From contig NZ_BBCC01000006.1 of the NCBI RefSeq assembly GCF_001311845.1, positions 1-64,000 on the forward strand: a stretch of 64,000 bases of DNA, read 5' to 3'. The stretch is from Desulfosarcina cetonica JCM 12296 (GTDB lineage Bacteria > Desulfobacterota > Desulfobacteria > Desulfobacterales > Desulfosarcinaceae). The notes below the pieces were generated by a model. The model searched no databases and was not told the origin of the DNA. It saw only the letters and a program-made list of their open reading frames with translations. The position numbers and the translations under genes were made by a program. Positions 52,934 through 61,974 of the stretch are shown piece after piece (the first letter of the stretch is position 1; each line of letters starts with the position of its first letter).

Positions 52934-53061
52934 TTTTCCCCCTCCTTTTTCGACTTAAGGTTTCAACGTTGCCTTTAAAACCCTCTTTCCAATACATTAA
53001 TGAGATTCGATATGATTTCTTACGGGTTGTGTTCAGTACGGCCAGGCATCCATTGCTCCAA

Positions 53062-54366
53062 TCATGCCTGCCGTCTTGTATTGGAAACAATCCCCCTGCC
53101 TTCGACCTGAAAGTATGGCTTTTCCGCGCAGGTCAGACAGATCCCGTTCAGTGCGGCTTTTGTCGCCATGAGCTGTTCGCCGCAGTTTTGACAGATAATG
53201 CTGTCAACAATCGGCGCGTATCCGGGCAAATCAACGCGAACCCGCTCGGCTGAAAAAACATTCTCGAAATCCTGTTTGATGAGGGCAAAGGCGGCTTCCC
53301 GGGCGGTATCCTTGAATCGCTTTTCATCTTCTTTGGTATGAACCCTATTCTTGATCACCTTCTCCATGAGCGGATAGAACGCCGGGACCAGGCGCCCGAT
53401 GGTTTCACGAAAATCGGGGCGGGCACAAACACGCACGCCCATATCGTTTCCTCTGATAGCCAATGTCACGGCATGCTTTCCCAGGTCGCGATAGATCAAT
53501 GCATTGTTGCCCAGGGTGCACCCCGATACCGCCTGCACACCATCGGCAAAACAGGCATTTATTTCAACGATGGCCATGAGGTTTTCCAGACCATCGGAAC
53601 TTGTCACGGCAGCGTCGAATCGGTTGAGCCCATATAGCAGACTGAGCCCGTGCATGGACGCCATGACGCCAAGCGCACTGCCCGGGCAATAATGACCGTG
53701 GATCTCCGCCGTTTTTATTAGGCAGCGTGCCAAATCGCGCCTCTCGATGGCTTCGATGAAATCCGCCCTGGGATTTTGTTTCAGACGGTCATACTGGTCG
53801 ACTTCTTCCATGAGTCGCCGCATCCATTCGGGCATCGACACCGCTTCCCGGGGATACCAACTGTTTACATAGGGCTTGATATCGACCACCGGGCTTCCGT
53901 CGATTGCGTCGAGACCGGAAACCTTGAGGATATTGCCCTTTCTTTCATGCAGCCGAACGACGCAGGCAAGCACCGGATTGGGCCGGGCCGGGCTGCAAGT
54001 GCAAAAAAGACCGACCTCGGGGATTTCTTTTCTGCCCATGGGGTGCACCCGTTTCAGGGCGCGTCCTTGCTCGTTCACTTTATGCGCCCAGTACAAGACG
54101 AGAAGATGGGAGTACGCTTCGATGCCCTTGAGTGCATCGCCCCAGTCTGCATCGACAATAATGGTTGAAATACGTTGGTCCAATTCGCGTACTTCTTCGC
54201 GTACCTTCTCCATACTTTTCTGCATGTCGAGGCCTTCGTTACCGGCGACCAGAAACGGCTCTTCGATTTCGTTTTTGATGACTCCTATGGGGCGAATCCT
54301 CGGAGAAAAAATAGTTTCGTCCCGGGAGCCGATGTTTTTACCAGCGGTTTCTTTATTTTTTTCCAT
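53062..54366 (-). CDS. TrmO-like tRNA methyltransferase fused to an FmdE-like domain
   Basis: About 434 residues. Residues 20-175 match TrmO/TsaA, the SAM-dependent enzyme that methylates threonylcarbamoyl-adenosine at tRNA position 37 (IGVIKNEIEEPF, YSHLLVLYWAHKV, SPARPNPVLACVVRL, LDAIDGSPVVDIKPYV). The rest is FmdE-like (HGHYCPGSALGVMASM, NACFADGVQAVSGCTLGNNA, GNDMGVRVC) with a C-terminal zinc ribbon (CQNCGEQLM, CLTCAEKPYF). FmdE proteins are found with molybdenum or tungsten enzymes. ATG 54366 is preferred since gagagg lies 9 bases before it. Fusion is in frame with no sign of damage. Confidence 0.85.
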   Translation of the reverse strand: MEKNKETAGKNIGSRDETIFSPRIRPIGVIKNEIEEPFLVAGNEGLDMQKSMEKVREEVRELDQRISTIIVDADWGDALKGIEAYSHLLVLYWAHKVNEQGRALKRVHPMGRKEIPEVGLFCTCSPARPNPVLACVVRLHERKGNILKVSGLDAIDGSPVVDIKPYVNSWYPREAVSMPEWMRRLMEEVDQYDRLKQNPRADFIEAIERRDLARCLIKTAEIHGHYCPGSALGVMASMHGLSLLYGLNRFDAAVTSSDGLENLMAIVEINACFADGVQAVSGCTLGNNALIYRDLGKHAVTLAIRGNDMGVRVCARPDFRETIGRLVPAFYPLMEKVIKNRVHTKEDEKRFKDTAREAAFALIKQDFENVFSAERVRVDLPGYAPIVDSIICQNCGEQLMATKAALNGICLTCAEKPYFQVEGRGIVSNTRRQA

Positions 54367-54415
54367 TTTACAATTCCTCTCCGCCATTCCTTAGGCGGGC
54401 TTTTCAAACAGGCTC

Positions 54416-55699
54416 TTACAAACTATAGCGAACGGCCGCATAGACATTCGTGTTGTTTTCGAACTGGCCAAAAAAGGTATGGTCCACTTCTCCCATGAAA
54501 ATGTTGGCGCCGGTTTCCAGAATAATACTGTCGGTGAAATCGTAGCTGATTTTGGGACGCAGATAAGTGTCTTTATCACTGGGGGAGTAGTAGCCGGACA
54601 GCGACAGCGCAAGGGTCTGGTTCATCAGCAATTGAGTGATTTGCAGAGTAATGACATGCCTGAACGCGTCCCGGGCCGGGATACCGGACAGGCTCTCCTC
54701 ATAGGCTCCGTAATCCAGCAGTTGTTCCACGTAATATTGAAGGCTGGCGTTCAGATCCATCGCCAGGTCACGCGTATAGCCCACCACATAGCGAATTTCC
54801 GAGTTATCGATCAGCGGATCACCCCCGCCGGAATCCTCGGCCGAATCGTAATAGGCCAGTTCCAGGTTGCCGATCCCTCCGGCCACCTGTCCCCGGATAC
54901 TGGCACCATAAACATTCAGTTCGGGGAAGATGGCTGTTCCGGATACGGTTTGGCCTCCGGGTCGTTTCCAGAAGCCCCAATACCCATATACCGCCAGTTC
55001 GTAATTGCTGATATTGCGGTAGAGACGCACGGCCAGTTCGTCATCCTCGAACCAGCGATCGGGCCGGTCGGCATGGATGATGTCGTTCCGCCCGGCATGG
55101 CCGGCCGCGGCTACATCCCAATAGGAGATATACTCACCGGTGATATAGCGGTCGGGATCGAACCGCGGGGTGTACACCAGGTCGAGGTTGGCCAGCTCTG
55201 TGAAAAGGCTGATCTTCGCGGCATCCGAGGGCGCCTTCAGGTACTCGCTGTCTCGCCCGATGAAATAGGACTGCCAATCCTTGGGAAAGAGGTCATTGAG
55301 AAAAACCAGATCCCCCGTGCCCCAGGTCAGGACCTGACGGCCGATCTTGAGATCCAAGAAACCGGACGGGCGCGAGAAAACCCAGGCCTCGCGGACATCT
55401 CCCTCTCCTTTCTCGGTAACGCCGTCGGCCCACACATCTCCCTTGAATTTGAACTCCGCCCAATCCGTGTAAGTAAACAGATCCGCCTGCAGCCTAACCT
55501 CCATCACCGAAATGTCCCTGGCCTCGGGATCGTCTCTTGTCCGGGTTCCGCCGCGCATCTCTAAAAATCCATGCACGTCCACCGGTCCGAGAAAATTCGG
55601 CCAGGCCTTCTCCTTCCCCTCGGCCCCATGGGTGGGAGCAACGGTCTGCATCAGGGAAAAAAGCAGTATCAGACAGCCTGTCTTGAAGATTCGTATCAT
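54416..55699 (-). CDS. Outer-membrane beta-barrel protein (DUF1302-like)
   Basis: 427 residues with a signal peptide (MIRIFKTGCLILLFSLMQT...) and alternating strands typical of a barrel: VHGFLEMRGGTRTRDD, LKIGRQVLTWGTGDLVFLND, and the end NTNVYAAVRYSL with an aromatic/hydrophobic C-terminal signal. The GRQVLTWG motif is common in DUF1302-type porins linked to RND exporters and LolA-like proteins. Its ATG overlaps the LolA-like stop by four bases (ATGA). It probably forms the outer-membrane part of that transport system. Confidence 0.78.
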   Translation of the reverse strand: MIRIFKTGCLILLFSLMQTVAPTHGAEGKEKAWPNFLGPVDVHGFLEMRGGTRTRDDPEARDISVMEVRLQADLFTYTDWAEFKFKGDVWADGVTEKGEGDVREAWVFSRPSGFLDLKIGRQVLTWGTGDLVFLNDLFPKDWQSYFIGRDSEYLKAPSDAAKISLFTELANLDLVYTPRFDPDRYITGEYISYWDVAAAGHAGRNDIIHADRPDRWFEDDELAVRLYRNISNYELAVYGYWGFWKRPGGQTVSGTAIFPELNVYGASIRGQVAGGIGNLELAYYDSAEDSGGGDPLIDNSEIRYVVGYTRDLAMDLNASLQYYVEQLLDYGAYEESLSGIPARDAFRHVITLQITQLLMNQTLALSLSGYYSPSDKDTYLRPKISYDFTDSIILETGANIFMGEVDHTFFGQFENNTNVYAAVRYSL

Positions 55700-56522
55700 C
55701 GCATAACATCCCTTGGCGGCCTTCTCAGGTAACGTTCGGAAAAAATATCGTCGCGGATGCCGACATTGTAGCGAACATCGGAAACGGTCATTTTCGTCGT
55801 ACTGCCACTTTCCAGGTTTTTGGCCATGGAAACGGTGACCGTCGGATAGATGACCGGCCGGCCGTTTTGCTTGGCTTTAATGGCATCCACCTGCAATGAT
55901 TCAATCACCCGGTAAGCCCGGCCGTCATTCTTAAAGAATTCGATTTTCATCGGCAAAAAACTCTTTTTGTCGATATGGGCGATGTAGTGGGCAAACTCCA
56001 CAGTATCGGGTTTTTTCGGCGTATTTTTAATCACATAATATTCCTCGGTGGTATCTACCAGTTCATGGAAATCGTCTTTTGGGCTGCGACCGGAAATATC
56101 CTCATATAGAAAGTCCGATCCCACAAAACTCGTCCGTTTATCGCTTGCGGCAATCCGCTTGACCAGATCCAGGCTCGGCATATAGAGCCACCGATCGTCG
56201 TCCTCTTCGAGATCGGCATGCTTATGCACCATGAACGTCATTTTGCGTACGTCGGCAGGTGCCTGAAAAAACGTGTAGTACTTCTGATTCCGATCCAGGT
56301 TGTCATCGTTTTTACGCAGACTGCTAAATGCTCTTTTGCGCATTCGCCCCTGTTTGTCCGTGATCGTCAAAGACACCTTCGATTGGGTGTCCACACCCTG
56401 GTAAAGGGCCATGTGGTTGGCTTTATGGATGATTTCATCGGCTGTCGGCGTTGCCGTTTGCGCCATGGCCGAACCGGTAGCAACAACAGCCCTGCCAGTG
56501 GAATTAAAAAGCGTCGTTTCAT
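55696..56522 (-). CDS. LolA-like outer-membrane lipoprotein-sorting protein (frameshifted near 56480)
   Basis: About 275 residues. The mature part (ADEIIHKANHMALYQGVDTQSKVSLTI, YTFFQAPADVRKMTFMV, DDRWLYMPSLDLVKRI in parts) matches the LolA-fold family that accompanies RND/MMPL exporters. The signal peptide MKRRFLIPLAGLLLLP lies in another frame from ATG 56522 (ggagacc before it); one missing base near 56480 joins it to GSAMAQTATPTADEI. It starts 24 bases after the RND gene and overlaps the barrel gene, so the three form one operon. Confidence 0.82.
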
Positions 56523-56546
56523 GAAAGGTCTCCCTTTTTCTATTAT

Positions 56547-59230
56547 TTATGAGAAGTATTGATAGCGGCAGTACTGGCCGTTTCCGATGCCTGTGTGGTT
56601 GCTCTCGTTTTCGGTTTTTAAAAACCAATCTTCAAAGGCCGTCAGCATTGAAGGGAGAACCAGCAGGGTAACGATCCCGGAAAGGGTCATAATGGCGAAC
56701 AGCATGATACCCATGGTTTTATAAGGGACAATCGGCCCGATCAAAAGCGGCAGAAAACCAATGGCGATGACCAGCACGTTACGGCTGATCGCCCGAGCCG
56801 GTTCGCCGAACAGGTGGCCATTGGTTTGTTCCCACGACCCGGTGGTGTTGTAGTAAACGCGCCCACGCTGCAAGAAATGGATGGCAAAATCCACCGCCAT
56901 ACCCAGTGCCAGGACCCCTAAAACGGCAACCGGCAAATCGTAATCCTTGCCGGAGATGCCGATCATACCGTAAATCGTCAAGATCGTGATGGTCAGCGGC
57001 ACCATGCAAAGCAGGCCCCAGCGCAAGGAGCGGAACAAAAACGCCATCATGACGAAAACCACGGCAAAACTTCCGATGAACGAACGCAGCATGGCAGGAG
57101 TCAGCTTTTCCTGCAGCACCAGGTTGATATAATGCAGGCCGGCCCAACGTTGGGTTATGCTAAACGGCGCGGGATTCTCTTTCATATAGGCATCGACGGC
57201 CTCTACAGCGGATTTCATGGCACTGCTGTCCCCGCTTTTCAATTGCATCCATAGATTGGCCTGCATGAAGTCCGGCGTAACCATGTGCCACAGGTCACCA
57301 GGCCGATGCCCCTGCTGGAATTGCAAGTAACATTCGGCGATGCCCTGCAGCGTATCCGGGATACGGTAGTTTTCCGTCTTGCCGTCAATCATCTCTTGAT
57401 TGATTTTGCGCACCACATCCACCACGGAAGTAGTTTTCCCCACCAGCCCGGTTGCCTCCATATGTTTTTGCAGTCCGGCCATGTAGGCCAGCATCTCCGG
57501 ACGCTTGAAGATCTTCAATTTTTCTTTTTCCACGCCGATGGTTGTGTGAAGCGCGTCGTAGGCATAAAAATCCTCATCGGAAGCCGTTTGAGCGCGTCGG
57601 TCCACCTCCTTTATCATGGCGTCCAGGAAATCCTTTCTGGATTGGATGTGACCGGCCTGTTCCGATGCATGCCGAACGAGCCTCTGGCCAAGGCGGGTGC
57701 ATTGTTGAATTCCGTTTGAATGCTTTCGGCATATTTCATCAGGCCCGAGGAGAATCTTTCGATCATGTCGGGAGTAAAACTGTCCGCCTTGGGTGCCTGC
57801 AATATCAGATAGGCCGTATATGTGCCTTCCAAATGACGGTTCAGGGCAATATCGGCCTTGCGAATGGGATGGGTGTCGACGAACCGCTTGGCATAGTTGT
57901 CATTGACATGGATTTGCGTGGTTCCCCAAATGGCCACGCCCAGCAGGATGACAAACACACCCAACAGTCCTTTGGGATGATTAAACGTCAGCCGGCCGGT
58001 GGCCCGCAGTACTTTGGTCAGCAGGCCTTCCTTTTCTTTTTGCATGGCGGACATACCGAAATTGATCAATTTGTCTTTGGGAATCATCATGATATAGGCC
58101 GGTACGAAAATAACCGTATACAGCCAGGCGATCATAACCCCGGTGCTGAGAAAGGCACCGAAGATTTGGGCTGGTGGAATGGGCGCAAAAACCAGGGAAG
58201 CAAAGCCGGCCGCAGTGGTCAACGAGGTATAGAGAATCGGGACGTACAGTTCGTCCATCACGGCACGGATCGTCTCTTTACGCCCCTTTTCATCGGTGTA
58301 GACATCGAAAAATTCCGACAGGATATGAATGGCGCTGACCGTGCCGATACACATTAAGAAAATCGGAATCATCGAGCTTAAGATGTGAACCTGAAATCCG
58401 AGGGCGATCATCAGCCCCATGGTGGACAGGACCGAAAACATAGCGATGATCATGGGGAGGATGACCAACCGCCATTTCCGGAAAAACAGTACCAACAAGG
58501 CGAAAATAACCGCCATGGCCATCGGCGTGCCAATGCCCATCTGGGAAAACATCTCCACGCCGATGGCGACTTCCGCCACCGGCACCCCGGCGATATGATA
58601 GGTTTCCTTCCCGCCCAACGAATCGATCTTCTTCTTCAGTTCTTCATTGATGCGGTAGCTCAAGTGCTTGTCGGTCAGGGGCAGGTAAATACAGATCACC
58701 TTGCCGTCTTCGGAAAACATCCGCCCTTTAAGCATGGGATTGGAATAGGCCTTGTCCCGAATGGCCCGGGCGGCTTCCCTGGTTTCCGGTGGCCTGGACA
58801 TGAGCCATTCGAACTTGATTTCTCCGGGTCCGCCCTGATGCATGTGGTCAACCAATGACGGTCCGACCATATCCACCTCGATAACACCGGAGACGTTGCC
58901 GGGCTTGCTTTCATCCGGCCAGCGAAGGGTTTTGGCAAATTGGGTTAATTCGTAGACATGCCGCAAAGTTTCCGGGTTGAAAACTCCGTCGGGGTCGTGC
59001 TCGTTGACAACACCGACCACAACGGTTTCACTGAGCGTAAATTCTTTTTTGGACAAATTGTGAAAAACACGCTGCGGATCATTTTTGGGAATCATGTTTT
59101 CGGGATCCGTGTCCACCTGAATCCATGGGAAAAAAAGACTCATCGAAACGGTAAACAAAACCATGATCAGCGTTGCCAGTCGATAATGATTGATTGAGAA
59201 ATCAATTAATGTGGTTTTTAGCGTTTTCAT
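56547..59230 (-). CDS. RND/MMPL-family exporter (frameshifted near 57690)
   Basis: About 894 residues. Two halves, each with one plus five membrane segments: first half LATLIMVLFTVSMSLFFPW, a periplasmic domain, then PMAMAVIFALLVLFFRKWRL and GTVSAIHILSEFFDV; second half GVFVILLGVAIWGTTQIHV, then VFVMMAFLFRSLRWGLLC and GMAVDFAIHFLQRGR. Such SSD-type exporters move lipids or hydrophobic compounds. A missing base near 57690 splits it. ATG 59230 follows gaggagtggag. A MarR gene on the same strand lies upstream and a perfect palindrome covers 59249-59271, so expression is likely repressed by MarR. Confidence 0.88.
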
Positions 59231-59248
59231 CTCCACTCCTCGCGACAC

Positions 59249-59271
59249 TATAGTTAAGCAGCTTAACTATA
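59249..59271. promoter_or_regulatory. Perfect MarR-type operator palindrome
   Basis: tatagttaag-cag-cttaactata is a perfect 10+3+10 inverted repeat, 19 bases before the exporter start and 13 after the MarR stop. A weaker relative (ttagtaaagcttcttaa, about 59767-59783) lies just upstream of the marR start, fitting autoregulation. Confidence 0.75.
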
Positions 59272-59283
59272 AGGCAAAAAAAA

Positions 59284-59761
59284 TTAGCTTTTGGAATGCC
59301 GGGAAAGACGTTTTTCCATTACCCCACCCAGGGTTTCCATCAAAACCGACAATGTCGCGATCTGGGAAATGGGGAATGTGCTCAAGCTATTTACCAATTC
59401 GGTAAAATCCTTACCGTGGAAATGCTCGTGGGCACGAAAAGCGCACCACCCCAGTTCGGTCAAAAAAAAGTTCAAATTCCTTGTTGCTGTGGGCGGCGGG
59501 ACGTTTGTGCAGAAAACCCCTTTTTTCAAGCTTTGCAACCAGTTGAGAGGCCGCGCTTTTGGTGATGCCGAAATGGTGGGCCACCTGGGTGACGCTATTG
59601 CCCACCTCCTCGCCGATGGCTTGGAGGGTATGGGCTTCCCGGGTTGACACCGAGGTTTGATCATTTACGGGAATCGGCATGGCTTCGATACGCGCATATA
59701 AGTGCGCGATCCGCAAGAGTCCGTAAATGGCGTGCCGGATCAAGTCTTCTTTGGTATCCAT
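59284..59761 (-). CDS. MarR-family regulator (frameshifted near 59465)
   Basis: About 158 residues. The winged helix reads VTQVAHHFGITKSAASQLVAKLEKRGFLHKRP, with the wing in the following residues. A T8 run (59462-59469 on plus) puts the frame out; T7 gives KEFELFLTELGWCAFRAHEHFHGKDF and the normal C-terminal dimer helix ending at 59284. This is the only break in the window that needs a base removed. Encoded upstream of the exporter operon with palindromes at both promoters, so it probably represses the operon and itself until a hydrophobic ligand binds. Confidence 0.82.
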
Positions 59762-60182
59762 GAAAACTTAGTAAAGCTTCTTAACCAATCAGTCAAGCAT
59801 AAAATAAGGCCGGCTCGGAAAAATCTAATGTGGCAGGAAATCCGATGGGAGTTCGATGGAAATTCGGAATCAGATCCGTCAAAGGGCGGCGGCAGGTCAA
59901 GGCTCTTGCCTTGATTAACCCCAGGTCGAATCGGTTTGCACGCCGTTTTGCATTTATTTCTCTTTTGGGCATGTTTTCCGAGCGTTCCGCTCCGCCCTCA
60001 TTTCGCTCATCGCTTTGTCTCGGCAACATTCACATCGGGTACCGTCTTCTATCACCCCTCCATGATTGTCGATGCTGACCGGAAAAACGGGCGTGGTGGA
60101 TATCGATGCGGAAGTAAAACGGCGGGATTCGGTGGCGGCTGGACCTATTTGGGGGGCCTTGTCATCCAAGATCTTTTTTGAG
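59762..60182. other. Intergenic region, no gene recognised
   Basis: About 420 bases between the marR start and the GAF fragment. It holds the marR promoter with a palindrome close to the start. I see no convincing gene or RNA in the rest. Confidence 0.4.
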
Positions 60183-60386
60183 TTAAAGTTCGTCCCAATT
60201 GAACGGCAGGTGGGGATTTGAAGTAACGTTGAACGCCTCGCCCTGGCTGGGAGCGGAATAAATCCCCAGCCAGTCGATGGGAAAGAGTTTTGCGATCGTG
60301 GTCTGGAAGACTTGCCACAGCTCTTTATAGTCGCTGATATCCGTTAGCGTATGGCTCAGTTCGGCGGCTACGTTTTTCTTTTTCAA
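60183..60386 (-). pseudogene. Fragment of a GAF-domain/LuxR-type regulator
   Basis: 67 residues from a TTG overlapping the esterase stop to TAA at 60183. AELSHTLTDISDYKELWQVF and FPIDWLGIYSAPSQGEAFNV, then NPHLPFNWDEL, resemble the N-terminus of GAF-containing LuxR regulators, which then continue for over 200 residues. The rest is absent, so this is a remnant or a small stand-alone protein. Confidence 0.45.
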
Positions 60387-61710
60387 GGTCGCAATCCGTG
60401 CTTCCGCACAAACGCCCCGATCTTTTCTATCGCCGCCGTGGCCTCCGGCAGAAAGGGTGCGAAACCCTGGAACACGTGCGGCATCCCCTCCCATATGTCA
60501 AGGGTCACGTCGCACCCCTGCGCGGTGGCATGCTCGGCCAGACGCGTTGAATCATCCAACAAAACTTCCCAATCCCCGACCTGCAACAAGAGCGGCGGCA
60601 ATCCGGTATAATTACCGAACAGCGGCGATGCATACGGATGGGTCGGTTCAATCTGCCTGCCAGGTAGATGGGAATCAGGGCAGGCAGGATGTCCGGGTGA
60701 ATGATGGGGTCTACAGACGCCCGGCTAGCCAGCGAAGGACTTTTTCCGGTAAAATCGGTTGCCGGGGAAATGGCCACAACGGCCGTCGGCAGCGGCAAGG
60801 AATCATCGTTGATCTTCAGCAGGCTGGCCAAGGCCAGATTGCCGCCGGCGGAGTCACCCATCAAAAAAGTGGCTGACGCCGGCCATGGGTTGTGCGGCCC
60901 GTTTTCACGCATCCACTGATAGGCCTGTACGCAATCATCCAAACCGGCTGGAAAGGGGTGCTCCGGCGCCAGGCGATAATCCACGGCAAGGACCACGGCC
61001 CCGGTGGCTTGGGATATGCGGGATAAAAAGGCGCGATAACCGGCGAGCGATCCCGAGATCCATGAACCGCCGTGAATATAGAGAATCCGCCGATGGGCAT
61101 CGGCGCCGCTGGCCATCACCCATTCCATGGGAATATGATCGGTTTTCACCGGATGCCACTGCCCATGCACGTGCGATGTTGACGGGTGCACACAAAAATA
61201 ACGATCGATCAACTTGCGCCTGGCATCAAGGTCATGAATCAGTTTGAAGGCTTGCGCGGAGATGGCCCGCAGATGATCGATCACTTTTTCTGCGGGCGGA
61301 TGCCCATCATCGCCCGAGGATTCGCTGGGCCGCAGGCGGTGGGCATCGATCAACTCCCGGATACGAACCAACTCGTCATGGATTTCGGCAAGGTCCGGCG
61401 GCTTGGCAGCCGCCGGCATGGGGTCCGGACGCTCAGCGGATTTCATTCTCAGATCCTGCCGGGCCCCTTGGATGGTGAACTTCTTATCGTACAAGAGGTG
61501 TTTGATTCTCAAAATGAGAAGGACATCCTGACGACGATAGAGCCGCTGACCGGATTCGGTGCGTTTGGGTCTGATCTGCCGGAATTCCGTCTCCCAAAAG
61601 CGCAGGACATACGGCAGAACACCGGCGATCTGGGCCACTTCGCCAATTTTGAAGTAGAACTTGTCCGGAATGCTTACCGCGTCGCTGGATGCTTCAGTCA
61701 TTGCCATCAT
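60383..61710 (-). CDS. MerR-type regulator fused to an HSL-family esterase (frameshifted near 60655)
   Basis: About 442 residues when joined. Residues 15-125 are a MerR regulator (FYFKIGEVAQIAGVLPYVLRFWE, SGQRLYRRQDVLLILRIKHLL in parts) like the one usually found after pheT/ihfA. From about 180 on it is a family IV (hormone-sensitive lipase type) esterase with the oxyanion motif YIHGGSW, nucleophile GDSAGGN, Asp in VGDWEVLLDDS and His in MPHVFQGFAPF. There is no stop or ribosome binding site between the two in the given sequence. Either a real fusion or two genes joined by a sequence error in the linker (about 60-90 residues, SESSGDDGHPPAEK). The C-terminal frame break near 60655 is one missing base. 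Confidence 0.7.
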
Positions 61711-61974
61711 CCATTTCGGTGGGTTCGCTGCCGGTGGCCATGGACAGCGGGTTAACCCGCATCCCTATCGCGCACATCCGAGGGAACGCTAACATCCCCG
61801 CCGCCGTACACGTTCACAGGGTTGAAATAACCAATGTTTTGTAACTTCTGGATCAGTAAGCGTTTACAGGGTGCCACAGATGTGCGGCGCCGGCACGCAG
61901 ACGTATTGGTCATACGTCAAGTGTCCGGCAACAAAGCAGATGTGGTGCCCTGTGAAGGCTTACCCGCCGCCCGG

